A stretch of DNA of 64,000 bases from Streptacidiphilus sp. 4-A2 (GCA_014284505.1 JAAFYY010000001.1:2728001-2792000), one strand, 5' to 3'; positions 1 to 9,150 are shown, numbered from the stretch's first letter. Numbers and translations: made by a program. The notes: generated by a model from the sequence alone, not told the origin.

Positions 1-446
1 GTGGCCAGGACGACGTGGTAGCCGTAGTCGGAGGCGGAGCGCGCGGTCGACTCGACGCCCGAACTGGTGGAGATCCCGGCGAGCACTATCTGGGTGACGC
101 CCAGGTCCCGCAGCAGGGTGTCGAGTCCGGTGTCGTGGAACGCGCTGCGCCGCCGCTTGGTGACCAGGTGGTCGGTCGGCTGCACGTCGAGCTCGTCGAC
201 CAGCTCGGCCCAGTCGGGCGGCAGCGCGCCGCCGCCCCGGGACCAGCCGGCTTCGGTGCGTCCCGGCGCGCGGCCGGTGACGTTGACCAGGATCACCGGC
301 AGGCTGTGCCGACGGAACTCGGCGGCCAGGTGCGCCGCCTGCTTGACGACGACGGTGACCGCAGGATCGCTCTGGCCGGAGACGATGCCCTTCTGCAGGT
401 CGATCACCACCAGTGCGGACCTGGGGTCGATGGTTGTCAGTGCCAT
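1..446 (-). CDS. Isochorismatase-family cysteine-hydrolase-like protein (3' end outside window)
   Basis: The reverse strand from the ATG at 446 encodes a Rossmann-like isochorismatase-family fold that runs off the window edge after about 148 residues. It opens with MALTTIDPRSALVVIDLQKG, whose VVIDLQ carries the conserved first catalytic Asp; a Lys in the middle (VTKRRRSAF) matches the conserved Lys. The position that holds the nucleophilic Cys in active members reads GISTSSGVEST, with Gly in place of Cys. Many actinobacterial paralogues share this, so hydrolase activity is doubtful. AGGAG lies 8-9 nt upstream of the start. The reading frame is continuous with the transporter upstream (no stop between them), so it is either co-translated as a fusion or separated by a stop lost to an indel. 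Fold certain, function unknown. Confidence 0.8.
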   Translation of the reverse strand, partial: MALTTIDPRSALVVIDLQKGIVSGQSDPAVTVVVKQAAHLAAEFRRHSLPVILVNVTGRAPGRTEAGWSRGGGALPPDWAELVDELDVQPTDHLVTKRRRSAFHDTGLDTLLRDLGVTQIVLAGISTSSGVESTARSASDYGYHVVLA

Positions 447-2238
447 GGTGGCTTCTCCTACGGGTGACGAAATGGTGCGGATGTCGGAGGACGGCGTGGC
501 CGCCGGAGCCGGAGCACCGTCGGCGGCTGCCGCTTGTGTCTTCAGTCCGGTGGCGCCGGGGTTGGCGCCGCGCAGCAGGGAGACGATCGCGGCGAGGAAG
601 GCGAGGGCCGCGCCGAAGGCGAACACGATGACCAGCCCCGAGTGGAAGGGGCCGGAGATCAGATGCGGGAAGAACTCGCGTCCGGTCAGCGCCTGTTGCT
701 GTTCTGCTGTCAGGTGGGTCAGCACACCGCTGGGTTGCAGCAGGTGCTGGATCGGGTTGACGCCCAGTTGGGCGGCGAACAGCGAGGAGACCGGGGGCAG
801 GCCGCCGACCTGGGCGGCGACGTGGGCCGGGACGCCCTGCTGTTGCAGGCCGCTGGTGAGGGTGCGCGGCAGGCTTCCGGCCAGTCCGGCGATCATCAGC
901 GAGAAGAACACGCCGATGGAGACGGCGGTACCCGAGTTCTGGAAGGTGGCCCGCATACCGGAGGCAACGCCGCGCAACTGGCTCGGCACGCTGCCCATGA
1001 TGGAGGAGGAGTTGGGGGAGGCGAACATGCCGCTGGCGATCCCGTTGAGCGCGATCAGCACCGCGAAGATCCAGTAGCTGAAGGCGACCGGCAGGAGCAT
1101 CAGGCCCAGGAAGCTGGCGCCGAACAGCATTGCACCGCCAGTGGCCAGGCCCCGGGAGCCGATCCGGTCGGACAGGTACCCCGACACCGGGCCCGCGGCG
1201 AGGAAGCCGGCCGTCAGCGGCAGCATGAAGATGCCGGCCCACAGCGGCGTGCTGCCGTAGTCGTAGCCGTGCAGCGGCAGCCAGATCCCCTGAAGCCAGA
1301 TGATCAGTACGAACTGCATGCCGCCGCGGCCGATCGATATCGCCAGGCCCGCCAGGTTGCCGAAGGTGAAGGCCCGCAGACGGAAGAGGCTCAGTTGCAC
1401 CATCGGCGCGGAGACGCGCCGCTCGATGGCGACAAACGCGGCCAGCAGGACCAGCCCGCCGGCGATCAGCCCGTCGACCAGCGGGTTGGTCCAGCCCATG
1501 GTGTGTCCGCCGTAGGGCTGGAGGCCGAAGGTGACCGCGATCAGGATCGCGCTCAGCCCGATCGCGAAGGTGATGTTGCCCCACCAGTCGATCCGGCCGC
1601 CGCCGCGCTGGCCGGTCTCGCGCAGGGTGCGGTAGGCCCACAGCGTGAAGAAGACGCCGACGGGCACGTTCACCCAGAACACCGCCCGCCAGTCCCACGC
1701 CGCGAGCAGGCCGCCCGCGACCAGGCCGATGAACATTCCGCCCAGCCCGGCGACCTGGTTGATGCCCAGGGCGAAGCCGCGCTGCTCCTTGGGGAAGGCG
1801 TCGGTCAGGATCGCGGCCGAGTTGGCGGTGAGCATCGAGCCGCCGACGGCCTGCAACAGCCTCCAGGCGATCAGCCACATCGCTCCGTGGGCGCCGTCGA
1901 AGGGATCGAAGGAGAGCAGGATCGAAGCGACGGTGAAGACCGCGAACCCGGAGTTGTAGATCCGGACCCGGCCGAACATGTCGCCGAGCCGGCCCACGGT
2001 GACCACCAGGACGGCCTGCACCAGCCGGTACCCCATGATCATCCACAGCAGGTAGGCGATATTGCCGGAGGCCAGTGGGTCCAGGTGCACGCCGCGGAAG
2101 ATCGCTGGCAAGGCGATCAGCACGATCGAGCCGTCCAGCGCGCATGAAGACGGCCGCGGTCGTGTTGGTCAGCGCCGTCCACTTGTACCGGTCATCGGCC
2201 GACCGGCGGGCCGCGGGCGCAGCGGAAGGATCAGCCAT
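447..2238 (-). CDS. DHA2-type MFS multidrug exporter (one frameshift near the N-terminus)
   Basis: A proton-driven major facilitator of the 14-helix DHA2 (EmrB/QacA) class, a cytoplasmic-membrane drug or metabolite exporter. The start at 2238 (MADPSAAPAARRSADD) has AGGAAG 8 nt upstream. Typical pieces are the first helix with ALDGSIVLIALP, motif A GRLGDMFGRVR, motif C around QVAGLGGMFIG, and a second GYLSDRIG loop. One base is missing around 2143 (VFM followed by a shifted ALDGSIV). The C-terminal extracytoplasmic loop and last helix are followed by an Ala/Pro-rich tail of about 35 residues that reads on without a stop into the isochorismatase-like gene. The MarR gene lies 63 bp upstream in the same orientation, so this is probably the regulated efflux gene of a marR-mfs operon. 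Confidence 0.85.
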
Positions 2239-2301
2239 CGGTTTGCTTCCTCATGGTTCCTTCTCTGCATGGGAGGCCTCGGACACGGGGTGCTCCGGGC
2301 G

Positions 2302-2739
2302 TCAGATGTTCTGGGCCAGCCGCTCCAGCAGCGGCGGCGCGGTGAGCTGTTCCAGCTCGGCCGGGGTGAACGCCCCCTCGGTCAGGGCCTGGGCGACGAG
2401 CTCGACCCGCGCGTTGCGCTTGTCCTTCAGCGCCTGCCGGCCGGCCTCGGTCACCGTGAGCACCGCGCGTCTGCCGTCGACCGGATCGGGTCGGCGTTCG
2501 ATCAGGCCACGCTCCCGCAGGGCGCTGAGTGTCGCCCCCATCGCCTGCGCCGTGATCTGCACCTCCCGGGCCAATGCGGAGGAGGTGGTGGGCCCCGAGC
2601 GGTCCAGGCACGCCAGTGCGGTCCTTTCGGGCATGGTGAGCCCGCCTCCGGTGGGTACCTGGCGCACCCGACGCACCAGAACGCTGATGCTCGCCAGCAG
2701 AGCCGCGGCGACATCGCCGGGGTCCAGTTCGTCATCCAT
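2302..2739 (-). CDS. MarR-family transcriptional regulator
   Basis: An intact 145-residue winged-helix regulator of the MarR family, which usually represses drug-efflux genes and is released by small ligands. The wHTH core is visible at about residues 40-95 (MPERTALACLDRSGPTTSSA, LAREVQITAQAMGATLSALR) with a wing DPVDGRRAVLTVTEAG. The helical dimerisation segments lie at both ends. It is the first gene of a short operon with the DHA2 exporter 63 bp downstream. Its ATG lies just 14 bp from a direct repeat (2754-2774) that probably serves as its own operator. Ligand unknown. Confidence 0.9.
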   Translation of the reverse strand: MDDELDPGDVAAALLASISVLVRRVRQVPTGGGLTMPERTALACLDRSGPTTSSALAREVQITAQAMGATLSALRERGLIERRPDPVDGRRAVLTVTEAGRQALKDKRNARVELVAQALTEGAFTPAELEQLTAPPLLERLAQNI

Positions 2740-2752
2740 GTACTAAGCCTAG

Positions 2753-2774
2753 CTTATCAATCTGACTTATCAAG
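2753..2774 (-). promoter_or_regulatory. Direct-repeat operator candidate upstream of marR
   Basis: On the reverse strand TTGATAAG occurs twice with a 5-bp spacer (TTGATAAG-TCAGA-TTGATAAG), a 13-bp period, directly before the MarR start codon. It is AT-rich against a very GC-rich background and could combine a promoter with a MarR autoregulatory site. No protein-binding evidence is available from sequence alone. Confidence 0.5.
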
Positions 2775-2916
2775 CTGCTTTACGATCTGTTCCGGGACAG
2801 CAGGCCGGAGCCGCCCCGCGGCGGGTTCGCGGGGCGGCTCCTTACCGGGCGCGGGCTGGACGGCTACCGGTGCGCAGGCCTCGCCGCCCCACTCCCCCGG
2901 GCCCGCGGCGTGGGCG

Positions 2917-4560
2917 TCAGCGTCCTCCCTCGGTCGGCCGGCCCGTGCTGATGCCGACGGCCGGGTCCAGCTGGAGCCAGCGGGTGAGGCCGATGGCACG
3001 CAGGAACGGCAGGTCATGGCTCGCCACAAGCAACGCGCCCCGGTAGGAGGCGAGAGCCGTGGCCAGCTGGCCGACGCTCGCCAGGTCGAGGTTGTTGGTC
3101 GGCTCGTCCAGGAGGAGCAGTTGCGGCGCGGTTCGGCGAGCATCAGCGCGGCCAGCGTCGCCCGGAAGCGCTCCCCGCCGGAAAGGGTCGCGACCTGCTG
3201 ATCGGCGCGCCCGCCGCGGAAGAGGAAGCGTGCGAGCCTGGCCCGGATCTGGTTGTCGGTGGCCGACGGCGCGAAGCGGGCGACGTTGCCGACCACACTG
3301 AGCTCGTCGTCCAGGACGTCGAGCCGCTGCGGCAGGTAGCGCAGCGGTACCGCCCGGTCCACCTCGCCGGTGAGCGGGGCGAGCTCCCCGGCGATGGTGC
3401 GCAGCAGGGTGGTCTTGCCCGCACCGTTGCCGCCGATCAGGGCGACCCGTTCCGGTCCGCGCAGGTCGAGGTCGATACTGATGCCCTCGGCCGAGTACTG
3501 CGGCCGGACCTCCCTGAGGGTGAGCACCGTGCGTCCGGCGGGGACCTCGGTGCCGGCCAGGTCGACGCGGATCTCGTCGTCCCGGCGTACCGCGAGCTCC
3601 GCCTCGGCGAGGCGTTCCGCGGCTTCGGCGACCTTCTGCTGGTGCTCGTTGCGCAGCTTGCCGGAGGACACCTCGGCCTGCCGCTTGCGTTGTCTCATCA
3701 CCACCCTCGGTTCGCGCTTGTTGTCGTACATCTTCTGGCCGTAGCGCTTGCGGCGGCCCAGTTTGATCTGCGTGTCGGCCAGCTCGCGCTGCTGCCGGCG
3801 CAGGTCGGCGTCGGCAGCGCGGACCGTCCGTTCGGCGGACTCCTGCCCGGCCGCGAGCGCGGATTCGTAGGCGCTGAAGTTGCCTCCGTACCAGTCGACT
3901 TCGCCGTCACGAAGCTCGGCGATGCGATCGACGTGGTCCAGCAGCTCCCGGTCGTGGCTGACGACCACCAGCGCGCCCTTCCAGCCGGCCACCGTCGTTA
4001 AGGCGGCGTCTGGCGGCCAGGTCGAGGTTGTTGGTGGGCTCGTCGAGCAGCAGCACGTCAGGGCGGCGCAGGAGTTGCCCGGCGAGGCCGAGCAGGACCG
4101 ACTCGCCGCCGGACAGCCGGCCGATCCGCTGGTCCAGCTGCACGGCGGTCAGACCCAGCCGGTCGAGGGCGGCCCGGGCCCGCTCCCGGATGTCCCAGTC
4201 GTCGCCGACCAGGGCGAAGTTCTCCTCGGTGGCCTCTCCTCGTTCGATGGAGTGCAGCGCGGCGCAGGTGTCGGCGATGCCGAGGGCGTCGGCGACCGGG
4301 AGTCCGGCCTGCAGGATGAGGTCCTGCCGGAGGTGGCCGAGGATCCCGGTGACGTCCACCCTGCCCTCGTCGGGCCGCAGCTCACCGGCGAGCAGGCGGA
4401 GCAGGGTGGACTTGCCGGAGCCGTTGAGGCCGATCAGGCCGGTCCGGCCGGGTCCGATGACCAGGTCGAAGTCCCGGAGCAGGGATCGGCCTCCGGGCCA
4501 GGAGAATCCGAGTCCGGTGCAGACGAGTGAGGCGGACAGGGGCGTGCACGGATGTGACAT
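2917..4560 (-). CDS. ABC-F family ATPase (ribosome-protection type), two frameshifts
   Basis: A soluble duplicated ABC ATPase without membrane helices. ABC-F proteins act on the ribosome and several Streptomyces members give self-resistance to macrolides or lincosamides. The start at 4560 (MSHPCTPLSAS) is chosen because the first ABC core follows directly: Walker A GLNGSGKST at about 44-52, signature LSGGES at about 149-154, Walker B LLLDEPTNN. The interdomain linker (GQKMYDNKREPRVV) is charged. The second core has GGNGAGKTT and LSGGERFRA. Frame changes are needed near 4000 (after LDLAARR) and near 3130 (after LAEP, before the second LLLDEPTNNLD). The reading ends in PTEGGR at 2917. The full length of about 548 residues is normal for the family. 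It is probably functional if the shifts are assembly errors. Confidence 0.8.
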
Positions 4561-5008
4561 GGAGCGGCTCCAGGTGTTGGTGGTGGTCCAGCGACAACAC
4601 GGAGTGGAGACAGGGCAGCGGGCGTCGGACGGCCTGGGCGCATGAAAAATACCGCCGGAAAGGGGGCTGGCTGTTTGCCGGGGCCAGGGCGCGCGGCACA
4701 GCACGGGGCTGTGGGACTGCGGTCTCCGGGCTCAGACGAACAACGGCCTACTCCTGTCGGGCGGCATCAGGTACGTCGTCCACGGTATGGCCGGCGGCGT
4801 GCGGGTGCAACGGAGTTTTCCCGGCGGGCGCGCGGCGCCGGTGCTGCCTTCGTGATCGAGCGCGCTCGAAGTCCTACGGTGCTGTCATGGGCCTGAACTC
4901 CTGACCTGCTGAACTCCTGACCTGCTGAACCACTGAACCGTTGAACCACTGAACCGCTGACGTCTGCGGGCCCCGCCGAGCGCACCGACCCACACAGGAG
5001 CACCGACC
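4561..5008. other. Divergent intergenic region with octamer repeats
   Basis: This 448-bp gap separates the divergently transcribed ABC-F gene and the methyltransferase gene. No convincing gene is seen. The only structured part is the octamer array described separately. An AGGAG just before 5009 is the methyltransferase ribosome-binding site. A leader that regulates the ABC-F gene by attenuation is possible but no leader peptide is evident. Confidence 0.5.
4893..4964. repeat. Tandem octamer array, nine units of CTGAACNN type
   Basis: Nine consecutive 8-bp units follow one another: CTGAACTC, CTGACCTG, CTGAACTC, CTGACCTG, CTGAACCA, CTGAACCG, TTGAACCA, CTGAACCG, CTGACGTC. The first four form a perfect 16-bp duplication and the next four a near-perfect one. 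The array ends about 30 bp before the ribosome-binding site of the methyltransferase gene. Confidence 0.85.
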
Positions 5009-5776
5009 ATGACTGACCGTGCCGGCGACCGCGCGTCCTACGGAGTGGACGCACCCCGGCTGCTGCTTGTCCCGGCCGTCCTGGTGGTCGCGGGCGTGGT
5101 ACAGGGGTCGTCACCGGCCTGCCCTGGCCGTTCGTCGGCGCGGCACTGATCCTGGTGTGCCTGTGCCTGGGTCTGCACGCCTCGCGCCGGGGCAAGTTCG
5201 CGCTCTGGGCCGAACTGCTCGACGCGGCAGACCTCACCGGAACCGAGCGCGTGCTGGACCTGGGCTGCGGCCGCGGCGCCGTGCTGATGACGCCGCCCGT
5301 CGCCTGACCAGCGGCAAGGCGGTCGGTATCGACCTGTGGCGCAGCGCCGACCAGTCCGGCAACGCACTGGCGGCGACGCGCCGCAACGCCGAGGCCGAGG
5401 GCGTGGCGGACCGGGTCGAGCTGCACACCGCCGACATGACCGACCTCCCCTTCCCGGACGGCGGCTTCGACCTGGTGGTGTCCAACGTGGCCATGCACAA
5501 CGTCAAGTCCGGCGCCGGCCGGGACAAGGCCGTCGACGAGGCAGTCCGTGTCCTGCGCCCCGGCGGCAGGCTGATGATCGCCGACATCGCAGGCACCCGG
5601 CGTTGTCGCGCTCGGCTCCTGGCACTCGGCATGCGGGACGTCTCCCGCCGCAACCTCGGCTGGCGTCTGTGGTGGAGCGGCCCCTGGACGGCGACCCGCC
5701 TCGTCTCCGCCACCAAGCCACCCGCCACTGCTGTCAGCGCTGCCAATGACGCCAACGCCGTCAGCGCCCGAAGTAA
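5009..5776 (+). CDS. Membrane-associated class I SAM-dependent methyltransferase (frameshifted)
   Basis: Begins at the ATG at 5009 (MTDRAGDRASYGVDAP) with AGGAG 8 nt upstream. Two hydrophobic helices lie in the first 60 residues (LLLVPAVLVVAGVV and VGAALILVCLCLG), then a class I methyltransferase core: motif I VLDLGCGRGA, motif II-like GIDLWRSADQSGN, FDLVVSNVAMHNV and post-motif LRPGGRLMIADI. The substrate is unknown; similar proteins are annotated as ubiquinone/menaquinone-type methyltransferases. Base losses are needed near 5105 and 5290. The C-terminus (WWSGPWTATRLVSATKP) is complete, but the reading frame runs on, so the true stop is probably the TAA near 5774 or slightly earlier; the end given is an estimate. 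Confidence 0.75.
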
Positions 5777-5818
5777 CCGGCCCGCATGCTCCGGCCGAGG
5801 TGTCCGGTGCGGCAGGGG

Positions 5819-6139
5819 TCAGTCGAACGGCTCGTCGCTCCACCGGAACCAGGCCTGTTCGCCGGCTATGTGCAGCAGGAACTCGGCGACCGGCCCTGCG
5901 GGGCGACCAGTTGCAGCTTCCCGGTGATCTCACCGACCACCGCTTCCCACTCGTCCTGGTCATCCTCCTCGACCAGCGCCAGTTCACGCTCGAACAACGG
6001 CGCCACCTCGGCGAAGCCCACGGCCGGCACAAAACGCCCGGACAGCCAGGGAAGTCGCCTTCCTCGACGTGGACCTCACCGAGGACCTCCTCCCCCGGCG
6101 AAGCTGCCAGACATCTCCCTCGTTCCACACCGCAATCAC
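5819..6139 (-). CDS. Small acidic hypothetical protein, frameshifted
   Basis: A reverse-strand gene of about 107 residues recognised by its coherent pieces in different frames: NEGDVWQLRRG, EEVLGEVHVEEGDFP, WLSGRFVPAVGFAEVAPLFE, DQDEWEAVVGEITGKLQLVA, and EFLLHIAGEQAWFRWSDEPF before the stop at 5819. It resembles a family of short streptomycete proteins of unknown function. Three single-base corrections are needed (about 6090, 6055 and 5905), which is many for such a short gene, so it may be decayed. It converges on the methyltransferase gene. Confidence 0.55.
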
Positions 6140-6375
6140 CCCTCACCCGAGCGGACCACTACCACGGAGCCTTCCACACGGGACTGACAACGCCGCCGGG
6201 AATGTGCCCGGGGGGGCGGTTCGGGTCAAGGCGGCATCCCGCCTCCGGCACGGCCGAACCGATCGGGCCCCGCTCGCCTGCCCCGCAGGCCGGAGAGCGG
6301 GTCTTCGCAGACGTCGCCGGGCTGCCCGGGCATGCCGCCGGCTGACCGCGGCGGCGCTCCGCAGCCGCGCCGGCC

Positions 6376-6972
6376 TCAGCCCGGGGTGTCGGTGCCGAGC
6401 CGCGCCGCGCAGGCGCGCAGGTCGGCCAGAGCCTCGTGCGCGATCTCCAGGTAGGGCCGCTGGTTGCCGGGCTCTGCCCAGAGCGCGAAGCCGGTGCCGA
6501 AGGCGAGGATGCCCATCTCGGCGGCCAGGCGGGCGGTCGTCCCGTCGGCTCCACGGTCGAGCAGCGCGTCGGTGACGGCGGAGGTGAGCATGGCCCGCTT
6601 GAGCAGCTGGCGTTCCCGCAGGTCACTGTTGGCCCCGATCGCCAGCTGCCGCTGCACGGCCAGGTCCTGGCGCTCCGGGGTGAACAGGGGGGCTGCCGTG
6701 GCGAGGACCGCGGCGAGGCACTCGGTGGTCGACGCCCCGGGCGGGGCGCTCCGGATCGCCTCGGCGAAGCTCTCGGCCAGCCAGTCCTGGCCGCCGAACA
6801 GCACCTCGCGCTTGTCGGCGAAGTGCCGGAAGAACGTGCTCTTGGTCAGTCCGGCGCGGTCGGCGATCCCGGCGACCGTCGTCGCGTCGTAGCCGTGCTC
6901 GGCGAACAGCGCGACCGCGGCCCGCTCCAGGCGTTCACGTGTGTTCGGTTCCCATCGGCTCATGGTCAACAT
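6376..6972 (-). CDS. TetR-family transcriptional regulator
   Basis: An intact regulator of about 195 residues. The N-terminal TetR helix-turn-helix is clear: TRERLERAAVALFAEHGYDA, TTVAGIADRAGLTKSTFFRH, FADKREVLF. The C-terminal ligand-binding part is helical and unspecific. The start may be the Met at 6972 or the in-frame Met at 6963 (MSRWEPNTRER); neither has a strong ribosome-binding site. A near-perfect 19-bp palindrome lies 8-26 bp upstream. Its divergent partner is only the 3' end of an SDR gene, so its original target appears to be deleted. Confidence 0.9.
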   Translation of the reverse strand: MLTMSRWEPNTRERLERAAVALFAEHGYDATTVAGIADRAGLTKSTFFRHFADKREVLFGGQDWLAESFAEAIRSAPPGASTTECLAAVLATAAPLFTPERQDLAVQRQLAIGANSDLRERQLLKRAMLTSAVTDALLDRGADGTTARLAAEMGILAFGTGFALWAEPGNQRPYLEIAHEALADLRACAARLGTDTPG

Positions 6973-6979
6973 TCTAGGC

Positions 6980-6998
6980 GATGAGACTAAGTCCCATC
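6980..6998. promoter_or_regulatory. TetR operator candidate (19-bp palindrome)
   Basis: GATGAGACTAAGTCCCATC has 9-bp half sites around a central A with 8 of 9 positions paired. Size, symmetry and position between tetR and the divergent gene fit a TetR-family autoregulatory site. Confidence 0.65.
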
Positions 6999-7008
6999 GC
7001 CCGCTGGA

Positions 7009-7254
7009 GTGAATAACGACGGGACCAGGCGTCCCGCGCGCGAGATCGCGCAGCGCATCGGCGACCGCCTGGACCTACCGACCGGGAGCGCCCCGGACGA
7101 CCGGCTGCAGGAGCACTTCGGCTTTCTGGCGATGCTGATCGCACTCGGCATCCCCGCCACCAGCCTCCGGACTCAGCGCGTCCTCGGCTGGGAGCCCACC
7201 CGCCCCGGCCTGCTCGGCGAACTCGACAAGGGCGACTACTTCCCGGCCCTGTAG
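7009..7254 (+). pseudogene. 3' remnant of an SDR / NAD-dependent epimerase gene
   Basis: A GTG-initiated 81-residue reading frame matches only the C-terminal third of actinobacterial extended SDR oxidoreductases (REIAQRIGDRLDLPTGSAP, then HFGFLAMLIALG and the terminal GWEPTRPGLLGEL...YF). The Rossmann GxxGxxG and the catalytic YxxxK region are absent. In related genomes such an oxidoreductase is typically divergent from a TetR gene, as here, so an internal deletion probably removed the first two thirds while leaving the promoter and operator. It cannot be an active enzyme. Confidence 0.75.
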
Positions 7255-7329
7255 CGCTGCTCGGCACAACGTCGTGGAGGTCGGCCGCGGGGCCCCCGGG
7301 GTCAGTCGATCAGGCCGCAACCCGGGGCG

Positions 7330-7896
7330 TCACCGCTCCAGGGCGGCCTGCTCGATGTGGTCGGCCACGGCGACCACCAGCACCCGGGAGTCCGACTGGA
7401 CCGAGCGCCAGCGGTGCCTGACGCCCCCGGTGAGATAGAGGGTGTCGCCTCCGGTCAGCCGGTAGGTGACACCGTCCGCCTCCGCCTCCACCGCTCCTTC
7501 GGCGACATACAGCAGTTCGTCGTTGCGATGCACGAACTCCCGCTCCCAGTCGTGGGTACCGACGAACTCCAGCGCCTGGATGGCCTGCTGACCGCGCACC
7601 AGCGGACGGGCGGTGCCGCCTCCGCCCTCGGCGAGTGCGCCGCCCTCCCCGGCGCGCACCACATCCACCCGCTGGGCCTGGTCGGAGACGGCGAACAGGC
7701 GCGCGGCGGTGGTGTCCAGCGCGTCCGCGATCTTCTGGAGCGAACGCATGCTCGGCCGGGCATGGTTGGTCTCGATCTGGCTGAGGAACGGCACCGACAG
7801 GCCTGTCCGCTGCGCGACCTCGGCCAGGGTGAGCTCCAGGCCGCGCCTCCGTCTGCGGATTCCCGCACCCACCTGCGGAGTTGCTTCTTCGCTCAT
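7330..7896 (-). CDS. XRE-type regulator with C-terminal cupin domain
   Basis: Start at MSEEATPQVG (7896), which has GAAGGG 5 nt upstream. Residues about 10-65 form a Cro/CI helix-turn-helix (LTLAEVAQRTGLSVPFLSQI, then ARPSMRSLQKIADALD). Residues about 105-180 form a cupin (HRNDELLYVAEGAVEAE, GDTLYLTGGVRHRW), which normally senses a small ligand. XRE-cupin proteins of this size often control a neighbouring catabolic or transport gene. The divergent arylsulfotransferase-permease operon, with a TTTGAT palindrome in the promoter region, is the likely target. Intact. Confidence 0.9.
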   Translation of the reverse strand: MSEEATPQVGAGIRRRRRGLELTLAEVAQRTGLSVPFLSQIETNHARPSMRSLQKIADALDTTAARLFAVSDQAQRVDVVRAGEGGALAEGGGGTARPLVRGQQAIQALEFVGTHDWEREFVHRNDELLYVAEGAVEAEADGVTYRLTGGDTLYLTGGVRHRWRSVQSDSRVLVVAVADHIEQAALER

Positions 7897-8012
7897 TGAG
7901 CCCTTCATTCCCGACGGTCCTCACCGCACCGGGATCTTCCGTGCAGCGGCATCACCCTACGCCTGACCTGCCACTGAATCCGTTCATACTGCCGTCACAC
8001 CACCGGGCTAGA

Positions 8013-8048
8013 GTTTGAGAGATTTGATCTCATCAAAGAAAGTTTGAT
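8013..8048. promoter_or_regulatory. TTTGAT palindrome, likely operator of the XRE-cupin regulator
   Basis: A perfect palindrome TTTGAT-CTC-ATCAAA lies at 8023-8037, with further TTTGAG at 8013-8018 and TTTGAT at 8043-8048, immediately in front of the start at 8051. The AT-rich cluster stands out strongly in this genome and lies between the divergent regulator and enzyme genes. Confidence 0.6.
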
Positions 8049-8050
8049 CC

Positions 8051-9150
8051 ATGGCTCTCGTTGACCAGAACACCCGCCGTCGCCGGGGCACCGGCCTGAT
8101 CGCTCTCGACCCGGACGCCGCCAGCCCCGGCTACACCCTCTTCGCTCCGCTCACCGGCGACGGCGAGGTCTACCTGATCGACCTGCTGGGCCAGGTGGTC
8201 CACCAGTGGAACCTGCCGAACCGGCCCGGTCGGCACGCGCGCATCCTGCCGAACGGCAACCTCGCCTACAACGGAGTACTGCCCGGCGAGCCGGCGCACT
8301 TCCCGATGTGGCCCAAGTACCGGGGCGGGGTGATGAGCGAGGTCACCCGGACGGCACCACCGTGCGCGAACACCGCGACCCGTTGCAGCATCACGACGCG
8401 AACCATCTGGGTGACGGCCGCATCCTCTACGCCGCGCTCGAACCGCTCACCGGCAGCGCGGCCGCCGCCGTGCGCGGCGGCGTCCCCGGCTCCGAGGCGG
8501 ACGGCACGGTGTGGGCCGACACCATCCGGGAAGTGGACGCGAGCGGCCGGGAGCTGTGGTCCTGGCGCGCGGCCGAGCACCTCGACCGGGAGGAGTACGC
8601 GCTGCACCCCGCCTACGCCCGTGAGCACTGGCCGTTGATCAACAGCGTCGCCCCGCTCGCCGACGGAAACATCCTCGCCAGCCTGCGCAGCGTCTCGGCG
8701 GTCGTGGTGATCAGCCGCAGCACCGGCGAGATCCTGTGGCGGAGCCGTCCCGGCTCGGTCGCCCAGCACTGTCGAACTCGCGGACGGCAACATCCTGCTG
8801 TTCGACAACGGCGTGTTCCGGCCCGGTTGCGACGTCCCCTACTCGCGGGTCGTCGAACTCGACCGGACGGACGGCTCGGTCGCCTGGGAGTACCACGACC
8901 CCGCCCGCGAGGCCTTCTTCGCCCCTTCATGGGCAGCGCCCAACGGCTCCCCAACGGGAACACCCTGGTCACGGACTCCCCCTCGGGCCGGCTGTTCGAG
9001 GTCACCCACGAGGGCTACCTGTGCTGGGAGTACGTCGTCCCCTGCTTCGCCCCCTACCGGGAAGCTGCCGTCCGCAACCTGTTCCCCAGCGAACCCAACG
9101 CCGTCTTCCGCGCCTACAGATACACGCAGGAGGAACTCCCATGGCTGTGA
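8051..9150 (+). CDS. Arylsulfotransferase (ASST)-family protein, frameshifted
   Basis: Start MALVDQNTRRRRGTGLIALD. The protein shows the repeated propeller strands of the ASST family: PGYTLFAPLTGDGEVYLIDL, LGQVVHQW, RILPNGNLAYNG, HDANHLGDGRILYAA, INSVAPLADGNILASLRSVS, TGEILWR, LADGNILLFDNG, RLPNGNTLVTDSPSGRLFEV, and ends EELPWL. These enzymes move sulfate between phenolic compounds, or in many actinobacterial members have no proven activity. No signal peptide is seen. Three base corrections are needed (about 8345, 8770 and 8935). The stop overlaps the start of the permease gene (ATGGCTGTGA), so the two are translated together, probably under control of the XRE-cupin regulator. Confidence 0.75.

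Noticed and set aside
534..2147. Forward-strand open frame of 537 codons
   Set aside because: Gln/Asp/Gly/His-rich composition typical of an antisense shadow of the DHA2 exporter.
4767..6146. Long reverse-strand open frame of 459 codons opposite the methyltransferase
   Set aside because: Arg/Gly/Ser-rich translation without motifs; it mirrors the methyltransferase and only its first part coincides with the small frameshifted gene at 5819-6139.
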